A stretch of DNA of 64,000 bases from Hermatobates lingyangjiaoensis (GCA_026182355.1 JAPFBL010000233.1:1364001-1428000), one strand, 5' to 3'. Shown: positions 8,360 through 18,512, counted from the stretch's first letter. Made by a program: numbers and translations. Notes: generated by a model not told the origin, from the letters alone.

Positions 8360-9842
8360 GTGGTTAGAAGTGGTGGAAATATGATTAAGCGCCTTCTGTA
8401 GACTTTTACAGACTGTAGATTGACATTTCTGAGCGACGGCAAACCTCTGAGTAAAGTGCGTGGGCAGGAATAGAACATGGTGGTAAAATATGGATTTCAA
8501 ATCATCGATTAAACGTAAGTCTCAATGAAAGGCTATGTTTGAGAACCGAAAAAATGAATAGATCTGTAAAGAAATGATAGAGATAACAAAGAAAGGGTAG
8601 TTGGTTCAATAGTTTAAGCTTGACCTCTCTAATAAACAGGTCTTTAACAAACATCCTCTTCTCATATACTATCAAGGTGAATTCATTGATTATATGCTCA
8701 ATATATAAAGTACGCTACACTTCAAACAATGAATCACTACAATAATAAATAAAGTAAATGAATCATACAATAATAATAATAATAATAATAATAAAAATAA
8801 TAATAATACTAATTCAAATATGTTTACTGTTTCTTTAACCGTGTTCAGCATTTCTAAACCAAGCTTTTTATGAATAAAATAGATTGGTTTCCATTTTCTA
8901 TTTGGGTGAATTCCTAATATACATATTTGTTTGCAAAATCGACACTGTAAACAAACGTGACTATACATGAAATATTTCACCACGAATTCTATTGAAATTT
9001 TCCATTTATCTGCAGATTTAGCGAAGATTCCATATGTATTATTAACAATAGAACCATACTTAGCTAATACCTGCTTTCAAAAAGAATTTCTTTTTTTCTG
9101 AACAACACTGTTCGTCCATACTCTATAACAAGTTTCCTAAAATGGATATATTTTAAATAGTTTTTCCATTCATCATCAAGGTATTAATAATTTTTGAATT
9201 TTTTTTTGATAAGCAAAGTGAAATAAATTGAAGAGATAGTTATTTGAATTTTCCTTCTAGGAAATATTTTATACAGTATAGTAGAAGTAACGAGATTGTT
9301 ATTCAGGGTAATAGAGAAGCTTGTTAAAAAACAGGTCCAGTAAACTGTGTTTATATTTTTAATAACGAACTAACATATTTTGGGGGTCGTCATGGAGTGA
9401 TTATGCACTTCTTATAGCCTCTAACACTCATCTCCTACGTTTGGCCTTTACGAGACTACCATGTTGACCCGCTATATGCAGCGACAAATGAAAGAGGAAG
9501 AGAAGGTGGCCAGGGGCTGGCCCTGAACGTTTTTGTTTCAAAATCCTTCTAACTTCCCAAATCTTCTCTTCTTATTCCAGACCCAATTCAAGGAGTTATG
9601 CGATCCGTGCCGAAGGATGGATGGATTCAGAGGTTACTGTATTACGAAGGGAGCCTCAAGGGTACCAGTCAACTCCCTTGAGTAAATAGGCTTACTCCGG
9701 TATGCGGTGCTCTGCTGGAGCGGACAAAAATACCACCGATAGAGCTTCACTGATTTTCCTCTGCATGATACCAAGGAGAAGGAAGTCCAAAGCGCAGAGG
9801 GTTCAAAAGCACTAACTAGTGTGAGCCAACCACCCACAAGTG
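8360..9842. other. no gene seen; (TAA)n at 8768-8811
   Basis: AT-rich DNA with an imperfect TAA microsatellite at 8768-8811. From about 9370 to 9840 the base composition is more GC-rich (e.g. 9500-9530, 9590-9840) and may be decayed LINE sequence upstream of the fragment at 9916, but I could not read a conserved protein motif in it. Confidence 0.45.
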
Positions 9843-9915
9843 CACTTAAGGACCCGATGAAGACCGTCTCGAAGAAGGAGGGACGAAGTTACTTTCTCCC
9901 GAAACGTAGGGAGCC

Positions 9916-10128
9916 TGAATGAACATTATCAATGATGGTTTATGCAGATTCTGCAATGAAGAGGAAGAAACACCTTTGCAACTTCTGACTGACTGTAAGA
10001 CAACTTTGCTACACAGAGGCTGGTGCTTCGGGACACTAAACAAAACCATAAAAAAATTTTTACCGCTGGAACCAGTGAAAGCACTGAGCTTCTTGGAGGC
10101 GTTGAAGCTAACTGCTAGGGTACTTTAG
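9916..10128 (+). pseudogene. C-terminal end of a LINE ORF2
   Basis: A 69-residue frame begins MNIINDGLCRFCNEEEETPL and ends KLTARVL at a TAG stop. The pattern CRFCxEEEETPxxLLxxC followed by LG-type spacing is the cysteine-rich tail after the RNase H/RT region of Jockey and R1-group ORF2 proteins. A G-rich 3' UTR-like stretch follows (10130-10150). Everything upstream is missing or unreadable. The region just before it (9843-9915) has GAAACGTAGGGAG-type text reminiscent of a PLE repeat. Confidence 0.65.
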
Positions 10129-10149
10129 TACAGAAGGGGGAGGGGGTAC

Positions 10150-11003
10150 AATAGTTTTTTCTAAGATGCAGTGCTATCATCACACTCAAATAATTTAAAA
10201 AAAACAGTCAGATGATAATAAATACCATCAAGTGCTGTATATTTTAAGAATAATGGTTGTCAGTTAAGCACTGGTATGAAATAAAAAGCACAAAGGCTAA
10301 GTTAAAATAAGTATTTATAATATGGTTTCAAAAAGCAAATAACACCAGGAAATTACTTTTGGAGGAATGAATTTAACGAATGCAATAAATTTTATAAATG
10401 AGACTATACCTGACTTTATTATGCATGTATGGTGAATTTATTTGTACCATTTGTACTTTAATACCATGTATAACATATCTTCGAATACTAATGACATTTG
10501 TATTACTAGTTACTGCGGTTGCATTATACCGATGACTAAAATTGTGTCAATAAAATAACAATGACTAAGTTCATTATATCAGATAATTATTGCCATAAAT
10601 GAACCACTTCTATTTGACACTGTTAATGATGGATTAATTGTTAAAGCTTTTAGCGAGTTATAATCCATTTTAATTAAAAAGATAAAACTAACAGACACTA
10701 AAGTTGGTATAAAACACAATTTCTAATGATTTTACTGTACACAATGTTAACTTAAATATATCTTTGTAGTGGAAAACCAATGATGAATTTATTTACAGCT
10801 TTTCTTCCCTGAGATTGTCCCCAATTTACCACTCCTTTAAATTCTGTTCGGAAACAAACAATGAGTGAATATTTAAAATCTATATATCAAGTATATTTAA
10901 AATCTCATGAATATTAAAGTCTTTATAATCATACACTCTGTTGGCTGATCTTGTTTTTTGTTTTCTTCCCACCATGCATTGTTTGATTAAATAAAAATAT
11001 TTC
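10150..11003. other. AT-rich, no gene seen
   Basis: Nothing recognised in either strand. Confidence 0.5.
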
Positions 11004-11011
11004 CTTAATTT

Positions 11012-11077
11012 TGTGGGATTCGAACCCACAACCTTTGCGATGGAAGTCCAGTGCGCTACGCGCTGGGCTACGGGGGC
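11012..11077 (-). other. tRNA-like sequence (SINE head or tRNA pseudogene)
   Basis: Minus strand begins GCCCCCGTAGCCCAGCGCG, giving an A-box-like TAGCCCAGCGCG. It contains a perfect T-arm/B box, TGTGGGTTCGAATCCCACA. The 3' side reads AAATTAAGG and cannot pair with the GCCCCCG acceptor strand, and the anticodon stem is poor. It is not a functional tRNA, but Pol III promoter boxes survive. Most likely a tRNA-derived SINE or pseudogene. Confidence 0.65.
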
Positions 11078-11559
11078 TTTCAGTTTATACACTTCAAAAA
11101 CCTAATATAAATAATGTTTTGTTTGTATAAGTCAACTAAAGATGAAGCCCTGGCTGTTGCACACAGGTGAAAGAGTACCTGTTAACTTCAGTTTATGCTA
11201 GATAATTCAAATAAATATTATAGTAAACAGTGAGTAGTATATGACTTTACAAATAGCGGCATTAAAAAGAAAGAAAAATGAAAAATAAATTCTCTCAAGA
11301 TAAGTCAGGTAAAATTACTGACTCTAGATGTAAAATCCATTTCTTTTATAGAATAAACATAACCAATTTTTTTCTAGGAAAGACCTTAGTCCCATTTTTG
11401 GCATCTTATTGTTGTTTAGAGGATGTTTTTTTTATTGCACGTTTTTACTTTTAATTTTTTGGCACTACTCTCTGCGCCAAGGGTACATTTTGCACTTCAC
11501 TTCAAAAACAAAATCATGAATTCAAAAAAGGAGCTCCTCTCATATGTATGAGCAATGCT

Positions 11560-11885
11560 GATCTACCGCTCTAATATAATGAAACATGACTAATAAATGC
11601 AAAGCTTTACGGTAAAGTCTTTGTTTGTAAAATTATCGCATCACTGTTTCAAGGGTAAATAGTTTTAATCCCATGATTGAAATTTGTTATCTAAGAGGGC
11701 AACATTTCTTTTTCAATGATTCAATTTCCAATTCAGTTAGCATTTGCCATGACTATTCATAAGTCTCAAGGAGAGACTCTACAGAAAGTTTTAGTTTAGT
11801 TTGTTTAGGTAAAGCAATATTTCAATATGGCCAATTACATGTTGCTTTCACTAGGTTCATTTACAGTTTATTTGCATTTACGTGA
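11560..11885 (+). pseudogene. Helitron/Pif1-type helicase C-terminal relic
   Basis: In one frame with scattered stops: NAKLYGKVFVCKII, IVLIP, and then QLAFAMTIHKSQGETLQKV (about 11740-11795), followed by GKAIFQYGQLHVAFTR across a frameshift. This matches the last motifs of the superfamily 1 helicase of Helitrons (VLIP..., LAFAMTINKSQGQ, HGQLYVALSR). In Helitrons this helicase is the C-terminal half of the Rep-Hel protein used in rolling-circle transposition. No Rep part is visible. The 101-bp tandem array starts just downstream. Confidence 0.75.
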
Positions 11886-11910
11886 ACATGAATGCACTAA
11901 AAAGGAAGTT

Positions 11911-12412
11911 GATGGATGATCCAAAGGGTCACTGGGAGTCTAGTTTACTATAAATTCGGAAAGATGATCCAAACTGGACGTAGGCAGGGTCAAAATAATA
12001 TTTTGGAAGATGATGGATGACCCAAAGGGTCACTGGGAGTCTAGTTCACTATAAATTCGGAAAGATGATCCAAACTGGACATAGGCAGGGTCAAAATAAT
12101 ATTTTGGAAGATGATGGATGACCCAAAGGGTCACTGGGAGTCTAGTTCACTATAAAATCGGAAAGATGATCCAAACTGGACGTAGGCAGGGTCAAAATAA
12201 TTTTTTGGAGTATGCTGGATGACCCAAAGGGTCACTGGGAGTCTAGTTCACTATAAAATCCGAAAGATGATCCAAACTGGACATAGGGAGGGTCAAAATA
12301 ATATTTTGGAAGATGATGGATGACCCAAAGGGTCACTGGGAGTCTAGTTCACTATAAAATCCGAAAGATGATCCAAACTGGACATAGCCAGGGTCAAAAT
12401 AATATTTGAATA
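11911..12412. repeat. 101-bp tandem repeat, five units
   Basis: Units begin at 11911, 12012, 12113, 12214 and 12315, exactly 101 bp apart, and are 90 % or more alike by eye. Each contains the hairpin GACCCAAAGGGTC (the first unit has ATCC) and the block GATCCAAACTGGAC, which in reverse complement (GTCCAGTTTGGATC) also ends family E PLE repeats. The array follows a Helitron helicase relic. Confidence 0.92.
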
Positions 12413-14196
12413 TTTAAATTAACATAGTTACTTATCAAAATATGTTTATTCTTATTTAATTTAGAAGGAAAATTGCCAATCCATTCTAAGAAGAACAGGC
12501 ATATTACGAAATCAAATAAATAAATGCAAATAACATTAAACGGATCACGTTCCTTTTTTAAATTGAAATGGTTTAGAATTTAAATACATTACGGAGTTTC
12601 ATTTTATAGTTCATAAACAGCCAAAGTTTTTATTCACATGTTTTCTATTAAAAAAAAAAAAAAAAGGAAAAAAAAGACCCTTACATATTACCGAAATTTG
12701 TTTAAAGTTCTATTTAAACAATAATCTATTCTTCTTTACCAAAAGAAAACATTTTAAAATAAACCCAGCCATTTCAATGCAAAAGACCATTGCTAGGGTA
12801 AGCCCACAATATATATGTTAATTTAAACCGTAACAGCTACAGATAAAGACTATTGCTCACTGAAAATTCTTAAGTTAGTTCCACTTTGCTCAACTTTCGT
12901 AATTTGGTGTTAAATTTTTTAACAAGAGATAAAAACATTTATTACTGTTTAATTAGAATATTATTTTAAAATTATTTTAATACTAAATAAAAAAGCAATT
13001 TTCAGGTATAAAATAGTAGTGCACTATAAATGTACTATCTTTAAATGAAAATTGACTTAGTTACTGACAAGAATAAAGTTGATTTATATTTTATTAGCCA
13101 TATTTAAATTAGTTACAGCAAAACACCCTAATTAATGAATTGCTACTGGAACAAGATACTTAGCTAAGTGCCAAAATGCTAATAGAAATATTCTTGTTGA
13201 AGTCATTCATTGGCCGAATAATTTGCTAGGAGCCCTAGTAGCTTACCTGTTAGACCCCTGGTTTGCATTGGAGAGAATTTTATTTCCCTAAAGACAATTA
13301 TTTTAAAAAAGTTGTATTTTTCTAATATTTCTGTTGAAATTGTATAAAATATACATACTCTAGACTACCCGTGACGCTTTGAGTCACTCAGAAATTATAG
13401 CAATAGTTATTGAAATAAATTTATTGAATATGATTCACAAGGATAGGTAATTTTAATTGTTGTTTCTTGTTATTAAGGCATGGAAACAGATTCTTATATG
13501 GCCCAAGTTTTTGATATAGTATTGTTAAAATGATTCAAGATATATACACTGTAAGTATATTTAACAAATTAAAAATCATTTAAAAGTAAAAAAAAAATAA
13601 TTTGTTTTATGACATAAATAAATAAAACATCAATTCAATTTATATACACAATGAATTATATTTAAGAGAAAACTTGTAAATTGAAATGTTCAATTTATTT
13701 ATCCGACATAAAATAACATTAATCAAAGGAATGCTTGTAATATTTTCTTACAATATTCGTATATTATATAACAGTTGTATTCAAGTTTGTTTCTAAAATT
13801 ATTCATTTTTACCTCTAACGTAATATTTTATTATATATTATAGGCTATCCTGACCCTCTAATGAGAAATATTATTAAATAATATTCTAGAATGTCGAGGC
13901 GGTGCGCAAGTCACTGGGCTACCCTGACCTTCTAATACGATTTGGTAATATGTAATACAACTACAACAAAGCCAATGACAACAAAAGTCAAGATTATAAT
14001 AAGTTCAGGTTTCTACTCCACGGAAAATGGGTGAACAAACAAACAAAATCACGAACTTTATATAGATGGATTAAAAATAATATTTTTAAATGTAATTAGT
14101 CACGTTTTGGAACATGCCGTTTTACAGAAATGGAACTCTCCTGCAAACATAACTTCAAGATAACTTTTGTGATCTCTAAGGTTCCCTTATCTAAAA
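12413..14196. other. AT-rich, no gene seen
   Basis: A short repeated phrase, GGCTATCCTGACCCTCTAAT (about 13844) and GGCTACCCTGACCTTCTAAT (about 13917), is the only structure noted. I cannot assign it. Confidence 0.5.
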
Positions 14197-14345
14197 TAAT
14201 TAAGGTCTTAACGTCCTCTCTGAGGGACGACGCACTCATATGTGTTCACCTCCAGCGTGAATAAATCGAGGGCTAGGTAGGGATCAAACTCCGGACTACC
14301 AGCCCAGAGGCGAGTACGTTAACTACTGAGCTAACCTGGCCCCTT
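14197..14345 (-). mobile_element. tRNA-derived SINE
   Basis: Minus strand reads GGGGCCAGGTTAGCTCAGTA (A box in a tRNA-like head), then GGAGTTTGATCCCTACC (B box). A body follows that contains GTGAACACATATGAGTGCG and GTCCCTCAGAGAGGACGTTA. The head-to-body order and the tail phrase GGACGTTAAG are typical of invertebrate tRNA SINEs. The 3' end is not clear. Confidence 0.75.
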
Positions 14346-15425
14346 ATAGCAATGCATACTACAGTTATGGCGTAGAATATACTTTCAATGCTACATTGTA
14401 TTTCTGTAACTGAAAAAAAAACCACTCTTCATCGCTGAAAAAGTAAACAAAAATGTAAGGTTTTATTTTCATTTAATTTTCAGCACACATATTTAATTGC
14501 AGCACTAGACTGTGGGTGATAAATGAAATTAGGTGAGACAATCAGAGCAGCAATAAACAATTATCTGTAAACAGGTTATAGCTGTTCCGCTGTAACTGTT
14601 CCAATTGGAGGAGGTAGCACCAATTGACTAGACACAATGTATGTCCTCTTACAAAAAGTTTTAGAGAGAATATAATATTTCTTATCTTTAAAGCTCTGTC
14701 AGTGCTTTTAACTAAATCAATGCACTGATATAACTTCCCTCAGTTTCGCTGTCTGCCTGGATTTACCAGCTGCCAGTGTTAATAAAGAGAAGATGTAGAT
14801 TTCAAGCAGGAAGTCTCTCACCATGCTTTAAGGGTTGAGCCTCTAGAGACCCTCTGTCACAGAAGCCTTACTCATAAATATGCATTAATTTGAGAAAGCC
14901 ACCTGGTGCGCTAATAATCATTAAGAGTGTCTGTTCAACAAGAATATTATTAATCCAACCACGCAAGATTGTGCCGGCTGAACATTGCCATCTTAATTTC
15001 CTGAAAAGAGAAGAGCATCATAAACCTGTTAGTTATCTATCCGATCAAAATATATATAACCTTTATCCTATAAGATATTATTGGTTCATCTTTCTAAGCA
15101 TTCTCGAAATCTTACTATACTATAATTATTTTTAATTCCAATATCATAGGTAATTCGTTCATAAAAATTTTTCTAGAGAAGTAAAGTATTGTGGTATTCA
15201 CAGAACTTCAGGTGAAATTACTTCAAGATTCTATAGCAATTACCTAGTTGGATATTTATGGTTGTCTGTTTTTCTTCAATTACAATTGCCTCCATTAATT
15301 ATAATTTAATATGGTTCCATTCTCAATAATTTTCATGAAGTTGATGACGATCTCTCTTGTCATTTTTGCCTTACGAACTGCCTCAGTGTGACAGTTGGGG
15401 ACACCGGCGGAAAGATGTACCATAA
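14346..15425. other. AT-rich, no gene seen
   Basis: Nothing recognised. An open frame at 14890-15135 has no family resemblance and is AT-driven. Confidence 0.45.
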
Positions 15426-15537
15426 TTTTATGGATGATACAACAGTGTTGACGGTATCCAAAAAGGTGTTAACATTTTCATTATCAGGCGAAATATATAA
15501 TATATCATCTACATACCTAAACCATTTATCATTGATT
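15426..15537 (-). pseudogene. PLE reverse transcriptase, YVDD segment, inverted
   Basis: Minus strand encodes NDKWFRYVDDILYISPDNEN followed by VNTFLDTVNTVVSSIK. RYVDD is the catalytic box of the PLE reverse transcriptase. The following protein segment continues on the opposite strand from 15538, with DTVNTVVxSIK present on both sides as a 33-bp inverted overlap. The element was therefore inverted at its 5' part during insertion. Confidence 0.88.
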
Positions 15538-16106
15538 GGATACCGTCAACACTGTTGTACCATCCATAAAAATTACAATAGAGCATGAAAACAATAATAA
15601 ACTTTCTTTCTTGGATGTACTTCTACATAGGAATGATAATAAATTAAAGTACAATGTTTATAGAAAGTGGACAAATGTATCATCTTAAGTTCATTTCTTC
15701 TCCCTTCATCTACTTAAAGTTATAAAATCAGTTTTTAGAAGTATGTTCATAAGAGCTTTCAAAATTTGCAGTGAAAAGTTTCTAGATGAAGAAATCAAAA
15801 ATATTTACAAAATTTCAGGATCCTTAATGTATCTAAAAAGATTAATTGACAGTATCATAAAAAAGGTGAAACAATTCATGATATCAAATAATGAAGGAAT
15901 TTGTTAGTCATTCTATACAGTCCTTGTTTGAAAGATACGCCTTTATTTATGAAAAGATCGGACGTTTCTGTTGCGTTCAGTAATAATGGCAACTTATTTA
16001 ACAGTCTTGTGAATAATAAGGTAAGAAGAAAAGACTGATGTGTATGCAGGATACCATGTACTGACTGCGAAATGTCTTACATTGGTCAGACGAGTAAAGG
16101 GTAATA
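15538..16106 (+). pseudogene. PLE RT thumb to start of GIY-YIG, decayed
   Basis: Plus strand reads DTVNTVVPSIKITIEHENNN, KLSFLDVLLHRNDNKLKYNV and YRKWTNVSS. After a frameshift come VIKSVFRSMFIRAFKICSEK and LMYLKRLIDSIIKKVKQ (RT C-terminal region). It ends with CRIPCTDCEMSYIGQTSKG (16047-16103), the Cys pair and YIGQT start of the GIY-YIG endonuclease. The domain is cut off right after. Several stops make it inactive. Confidence 0.88.
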
Positions 16107-16280
16107 ACGGTAAATAAGAAATAAAATATATTGAGGAAAAAAAGTCAAAGAAATGTATAACAAAATATGAAATAAATGAAAAACCATTCAAATAAAAAAA
16201 AATAACGCTTATATAACAGATAAAGCAACAATAGCCGAGAAATGAAGCAAACAAAGCAACAGAAATATATATATATATAT

Positions 16281-16645
16281 TGATAAAAGTATGGACCGTG
16301 GAATAAAAACAAAACTAAAGTTTATCAGGACTCGGTCAGTTATTTAGGTTCAAATTAAACCTTCGTTGCCAACGTTTCGGTCTTTATTTAAAACCTTTTT
16401 CATGGGCAGAAGTATAAATTTTGAAACATAAAAATTGACACGTGTTCATTCAGACTACAGTTGTTGTTAAAATCCACATCCTATTTTTCTTTGTAAAATA
16501 ATTTGTAATGTAATACTTAGTTTGTTTTTATTTCAAAATTTATACTTCTGCCTATGAAAAAGGTTTTAAATAAAGACCAAAATGTAGGCAATGAGAGTTT
16601 AATTTGAACCTGAAGAACTGACCGATCCCGATAAACTTTAGTTTT
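16281..16645. repeat. family G inverted pair
   Basis: The left arm (about 16305-16425, minus orientation) and the right arm (about 16465-16645, plus orientation) share the block TATGAAAAAGGTTTTAAATA in opposite orientations. TA runs flank both ends (16266-16281 and 16646-16660). No coding. Confidence 0.8.
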
Positions 16646-16663
16646 ATATATATATATTATATA

Positions 16664-17221
16664 ATCTAGAAGGCCTCAGAGCTTTTTTTTTTTTCTTCAT
16701 TCTGATTCTTCCTACGACATTTTGTCTCATATACATATCTTAGGTGTTGCTGGTCTGAATACTGGGCGGTGACTGAGTGACTGCAATATCGGAGATTGTG
16801 AGCTCCTAGACAATTCAAAATATATCGGTATGACATCGACCACACTCTCACGACGACTGACCATGCACTTGCAAGCAGGAGCGATTGCCAGACACACCTC
16901 CGAGGAACATGGAAGAAAACTCACCCGCCAGGACCTTGTTCAAACACCATCATTTTAAAGAAAATTAATGATCCAGCCAGACTGCAAATATATCAAGCCA
17001 TGAAAATCATGAAGCACAACCCATTAATTAATCGTCAACACACGGGGGTTTCACGCACACTGCAGCTACTAGGTGACCAACCACCAGCTACTCGCCAAGC
17101 CGACACTCAGTCACCGCCCAGTATTCAGACCAGCAACACGTAAGATACGTATATGTGACAAAATGTCGTAGGAAGAATCAGAATGAAGAAAAAAAAAAAT
17201 AAGCTCGGGGCCTCCTAGATT
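16664..17221 (+). mobile_element. PLE-like fragment with GIY-YIG between inverted repeats
   Basis: About 116-bp inverted arms (16664-16779 and 17104-17221) enclose a GIY-YIG gene. Outer ends ATCTAGAAGGCC and GGCCTCCTAGAT abut TA runs. The arms repeat part of the gene's own 3' end (CAGTATTCAGACCAGCAACA), so the left arm is an inverted copy of the right end, as in Penelope insertions with inverted terminal parts. Confidence 0.7.
16782..17143 (+). pseudogene. GIY-YIG endonuclease of a second PLE-like lineage
   Basis: Reads CNIGDCELLDNSKYIGMTST, TLSRRLTMHLQAGAIARHTS and EEHGRKLTRQDLV. After a one-base frameshift near 16950 it reads ILKKINDPARLQIYQAMKIM, KHNPLINRQHTGVSRTLQLL and ends SIQTSNT at TAA 17141-17143. 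YIGMT is the GIY-YIG second half, RRLTMH carries the catalytic Arg region, and NPLIN supplies the final Asn. It differs clearly from the type at 18513-19208 (YVGLTSNKLSLRMNGHRA). Only the endonuclease is present, so the clade is uncertain. Confidence 0.75.
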
Positions 17222-17314
17222 TATATATATATATATATATATATATAAAAAGATTTCACATAAACACGTGAAACAACAATCAATGATTAAACCACAATAA
17301 GAATGGGAAAACAA

Positions 17315-17357
17315 GACTAAGATCTTTCAACCGTAACAAGCGGTCTTCGTCAGAGTC
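17315..17357 (-). ncRNA. hammerhead-ribozyme-like motif (family A)
   Basis: The left-arm copy has the same 43-nt layout as at 18040-18082, with all helices intact. Confidence 0.6.
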
Positions 17358-17526
17358 GAAAACCCAACTGAACACTAGATGCAGAAAACATCTGGTGAGG
17401 AGTTGAGAAGAGTGTGAGGGAAGAGTGGTATTTTAAAAGGGTGAAAGCACAGGAAAGGACTAATGTTCAGAAAGGGATGTTTGGGGAAACAAAGGAGTAC
17501 AGTAAGAAAAAGTAAAAAACTATCCG

Positions 17527-17674
17527 CTAGCTGTCAACCCTCTTTGAAGGGGCTATTGCCCTCGTGACGAAAGTATCAAGTTTGAAGAGACCGTTACTAA
17601 TGTTTATAATATTAGATCTATTAAATTTAATTAGAGACGATTCAATAATATTTCTTAACAACATTGATTTTTCA
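17527..17674 (-). pseudogene. PLE protein C-terminus (left palindrome arm)
   Basis: This is the mirror of 17723-17871. The minus strand encodes the same KSMLLRNIIESSLIKFNRSN and NISNGLFKLDTFVT ending. It is truncated at the palindrome spacer. Confidence 0.7.
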
Positions 17675-17703
17675 ATGTTTCAATGATATTTTATTGTTTC
17701 ATA

Positions 17704-17871
17704 GGAGCTAAATTTATTACCTATGAAAAATCAATGTTGTTAAGAAATATTATTGAATCGTCTCTAATTAAATTTAATAGATCTAATATTATAAACATTA
17801 GTAACGGTCTCTTCAAACTTGATACTTTCGTCACGAGGGTAATAGCCTCTTCAAAGAGGGTTGACAGCTAG
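17704..17871 (+). pseudogene. PLE protein C-terminus (right palindrome arm)
   Basis: Reads ITYEKSMLLRNIIESSLIKF, NRSNIINISNGLFKLDTFVT, RVIASSKRVDS and stop. The pattern 'R.IIESSLI...N.NISNGLFKLD' is the tail after the GIY-YIG domain in many PLEs. It is 5'-truncated at the spacer. It ties the family A repeats to a PLE gene. Confidence 0.7.
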
Positions 17872-18039
17872 CGGATAGTTTTTTACTTTTTCTTACTGTA
17901 CTCCTTTGTTTCCCCAAACATCCCTTTCTGGACATTAGTCCTTCCTGTGCTTTCACCCTTTTAAAATACTGCTCTTCCCTCCCACTCTTCTCAACTCCTC
18001 ACCAGATGCTTTCTGCATCTAGTGTTCAGTTGGGTTTTT

Positions 18040-18082
18040 GACTCTGACGAAGACCGCTTGTTACGGTTGAAAGATCTTAGTC
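18040..18082 (+). ncRNA. hammerhead-ribozyme-like motif (family A reference)
   Basis: GACT (18040-18043), CTGACGA (18044-18050), extra A (18051), stem II GACCG..CGGTT (18052-18068, 7-nt loop), GAA (18069-18071), AGATCT (18072-18077), T, AGTC (18079-18082). Stem III has no room for a hairpin loop, so it would pair between two RNA copies, as proposed for PLE hammerheads. Confidence 0.6.
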
Positions 18083-18170
18083 TTGTTTTCCCATTCTTAT
18101 TGTGGTTTAATCATATATATATACAATAAAATAAAAAACGAAGGAAACACACAGAAAGACACAGACATAA

Positions 18171-18207
18171 CTCACATCGATATTTCGACAATCGTCGTCA
18201 TCAGGAG
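18171..18207 (-). ncRNA. hammerhead-like motif (family D)
   Basis: Minus strand: CTC, core CTGATGA, extra C, stem II GAC/GTC around GATT, GAA, then the self-complementary ATATCGATGT (allowing G-U), then GAG. It fits less cleanly than family A because there is no obvious unpaired cleavage-site base between stem III and stem I. Confidence 0.45.
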
Positions 18208-18273
18208 GTGCGAAGAGCGAAGAGCGAAGAGTCCCGCAGGAAGACAGGGCGGTACTGAACTCGGAAACCGCAG

Positions 18274-18512
18274 CCAGTACCCCACCACTTACCACCAAGC
18301 GGGGGAAGGGAGGGAAGGAAATGAAGAGCCAAATTAAGACGTAAAAGGAACGAGTAAAAATTATAACTATAAAAAATTATAAAAAAGTAGATAAATCAAA
18401 TTAAAATTAATAAAAATAATAAATAAAAAGTAAAATAAAAAATAATAAATAAATAAATAAAAAATAATAAATAAATAAAAAATAATAAATAAATAAATAA
18501 ATCATAAATAAA
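18274..18512 (-). other. 3' untranslated region of family D PLE
   Basis: An AAT/AAAT-rich tract (18360-18510) lies between the stop codon and the terminal repeat. It is non-coding and low complexity. Confidence 0.6.

Larger units (their letters stand above)
17247..18114. mobile_element. family A PLE palindrome, 392-bp arms
   Basis: Arms 17283-17674 and 17723-18114 are near-perfect reverse complements of equal length with a 48-bp spacer. Each arm runs from GATTAAACCACAATAAG (outer) through the hammerhead-like motif and 3' UTR to the last about 50 codons of the PLE protein (inner). Thus two extremely 5'-truncated family A copies are joined head-to-head. Only a handful of mismatches separate the arms, so they arose together or have been homogenised. 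TA runs flank both ends. Confidence 0.9.

Noticed and set aside
8690..8983. 97-codon minus-strand ORF with a leucine run
   Set aside because: The leucine run is a translated (TAA)n microsatellite; no domain.
9634..10049. Minus-strand ORFs of 67 codons
   Set aside because: They lie opposite the LINE C-terminal fragment and show no motif, so they are shadows.
11012..11077. Functional tRNA gene
   Set aside because: The T arm is perfect but the acceptor strands cannot pair and the anticodon stem is poor, so it is a SINE head or pseudogene.
10880..11092. 70-codon minus-strand ORF over the tRNA-like unit
   Set aside because: The frame (e.g. VAQRVAHWTSIAKVVGSNPT) is the usual by-product of reading through a tRNA-like A and B box; not a protein.
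17683..17871. Independent small gene of 62 codons
   Set aside because: It is the tail of a PLE protein, mirrored in the other palindrome arm.
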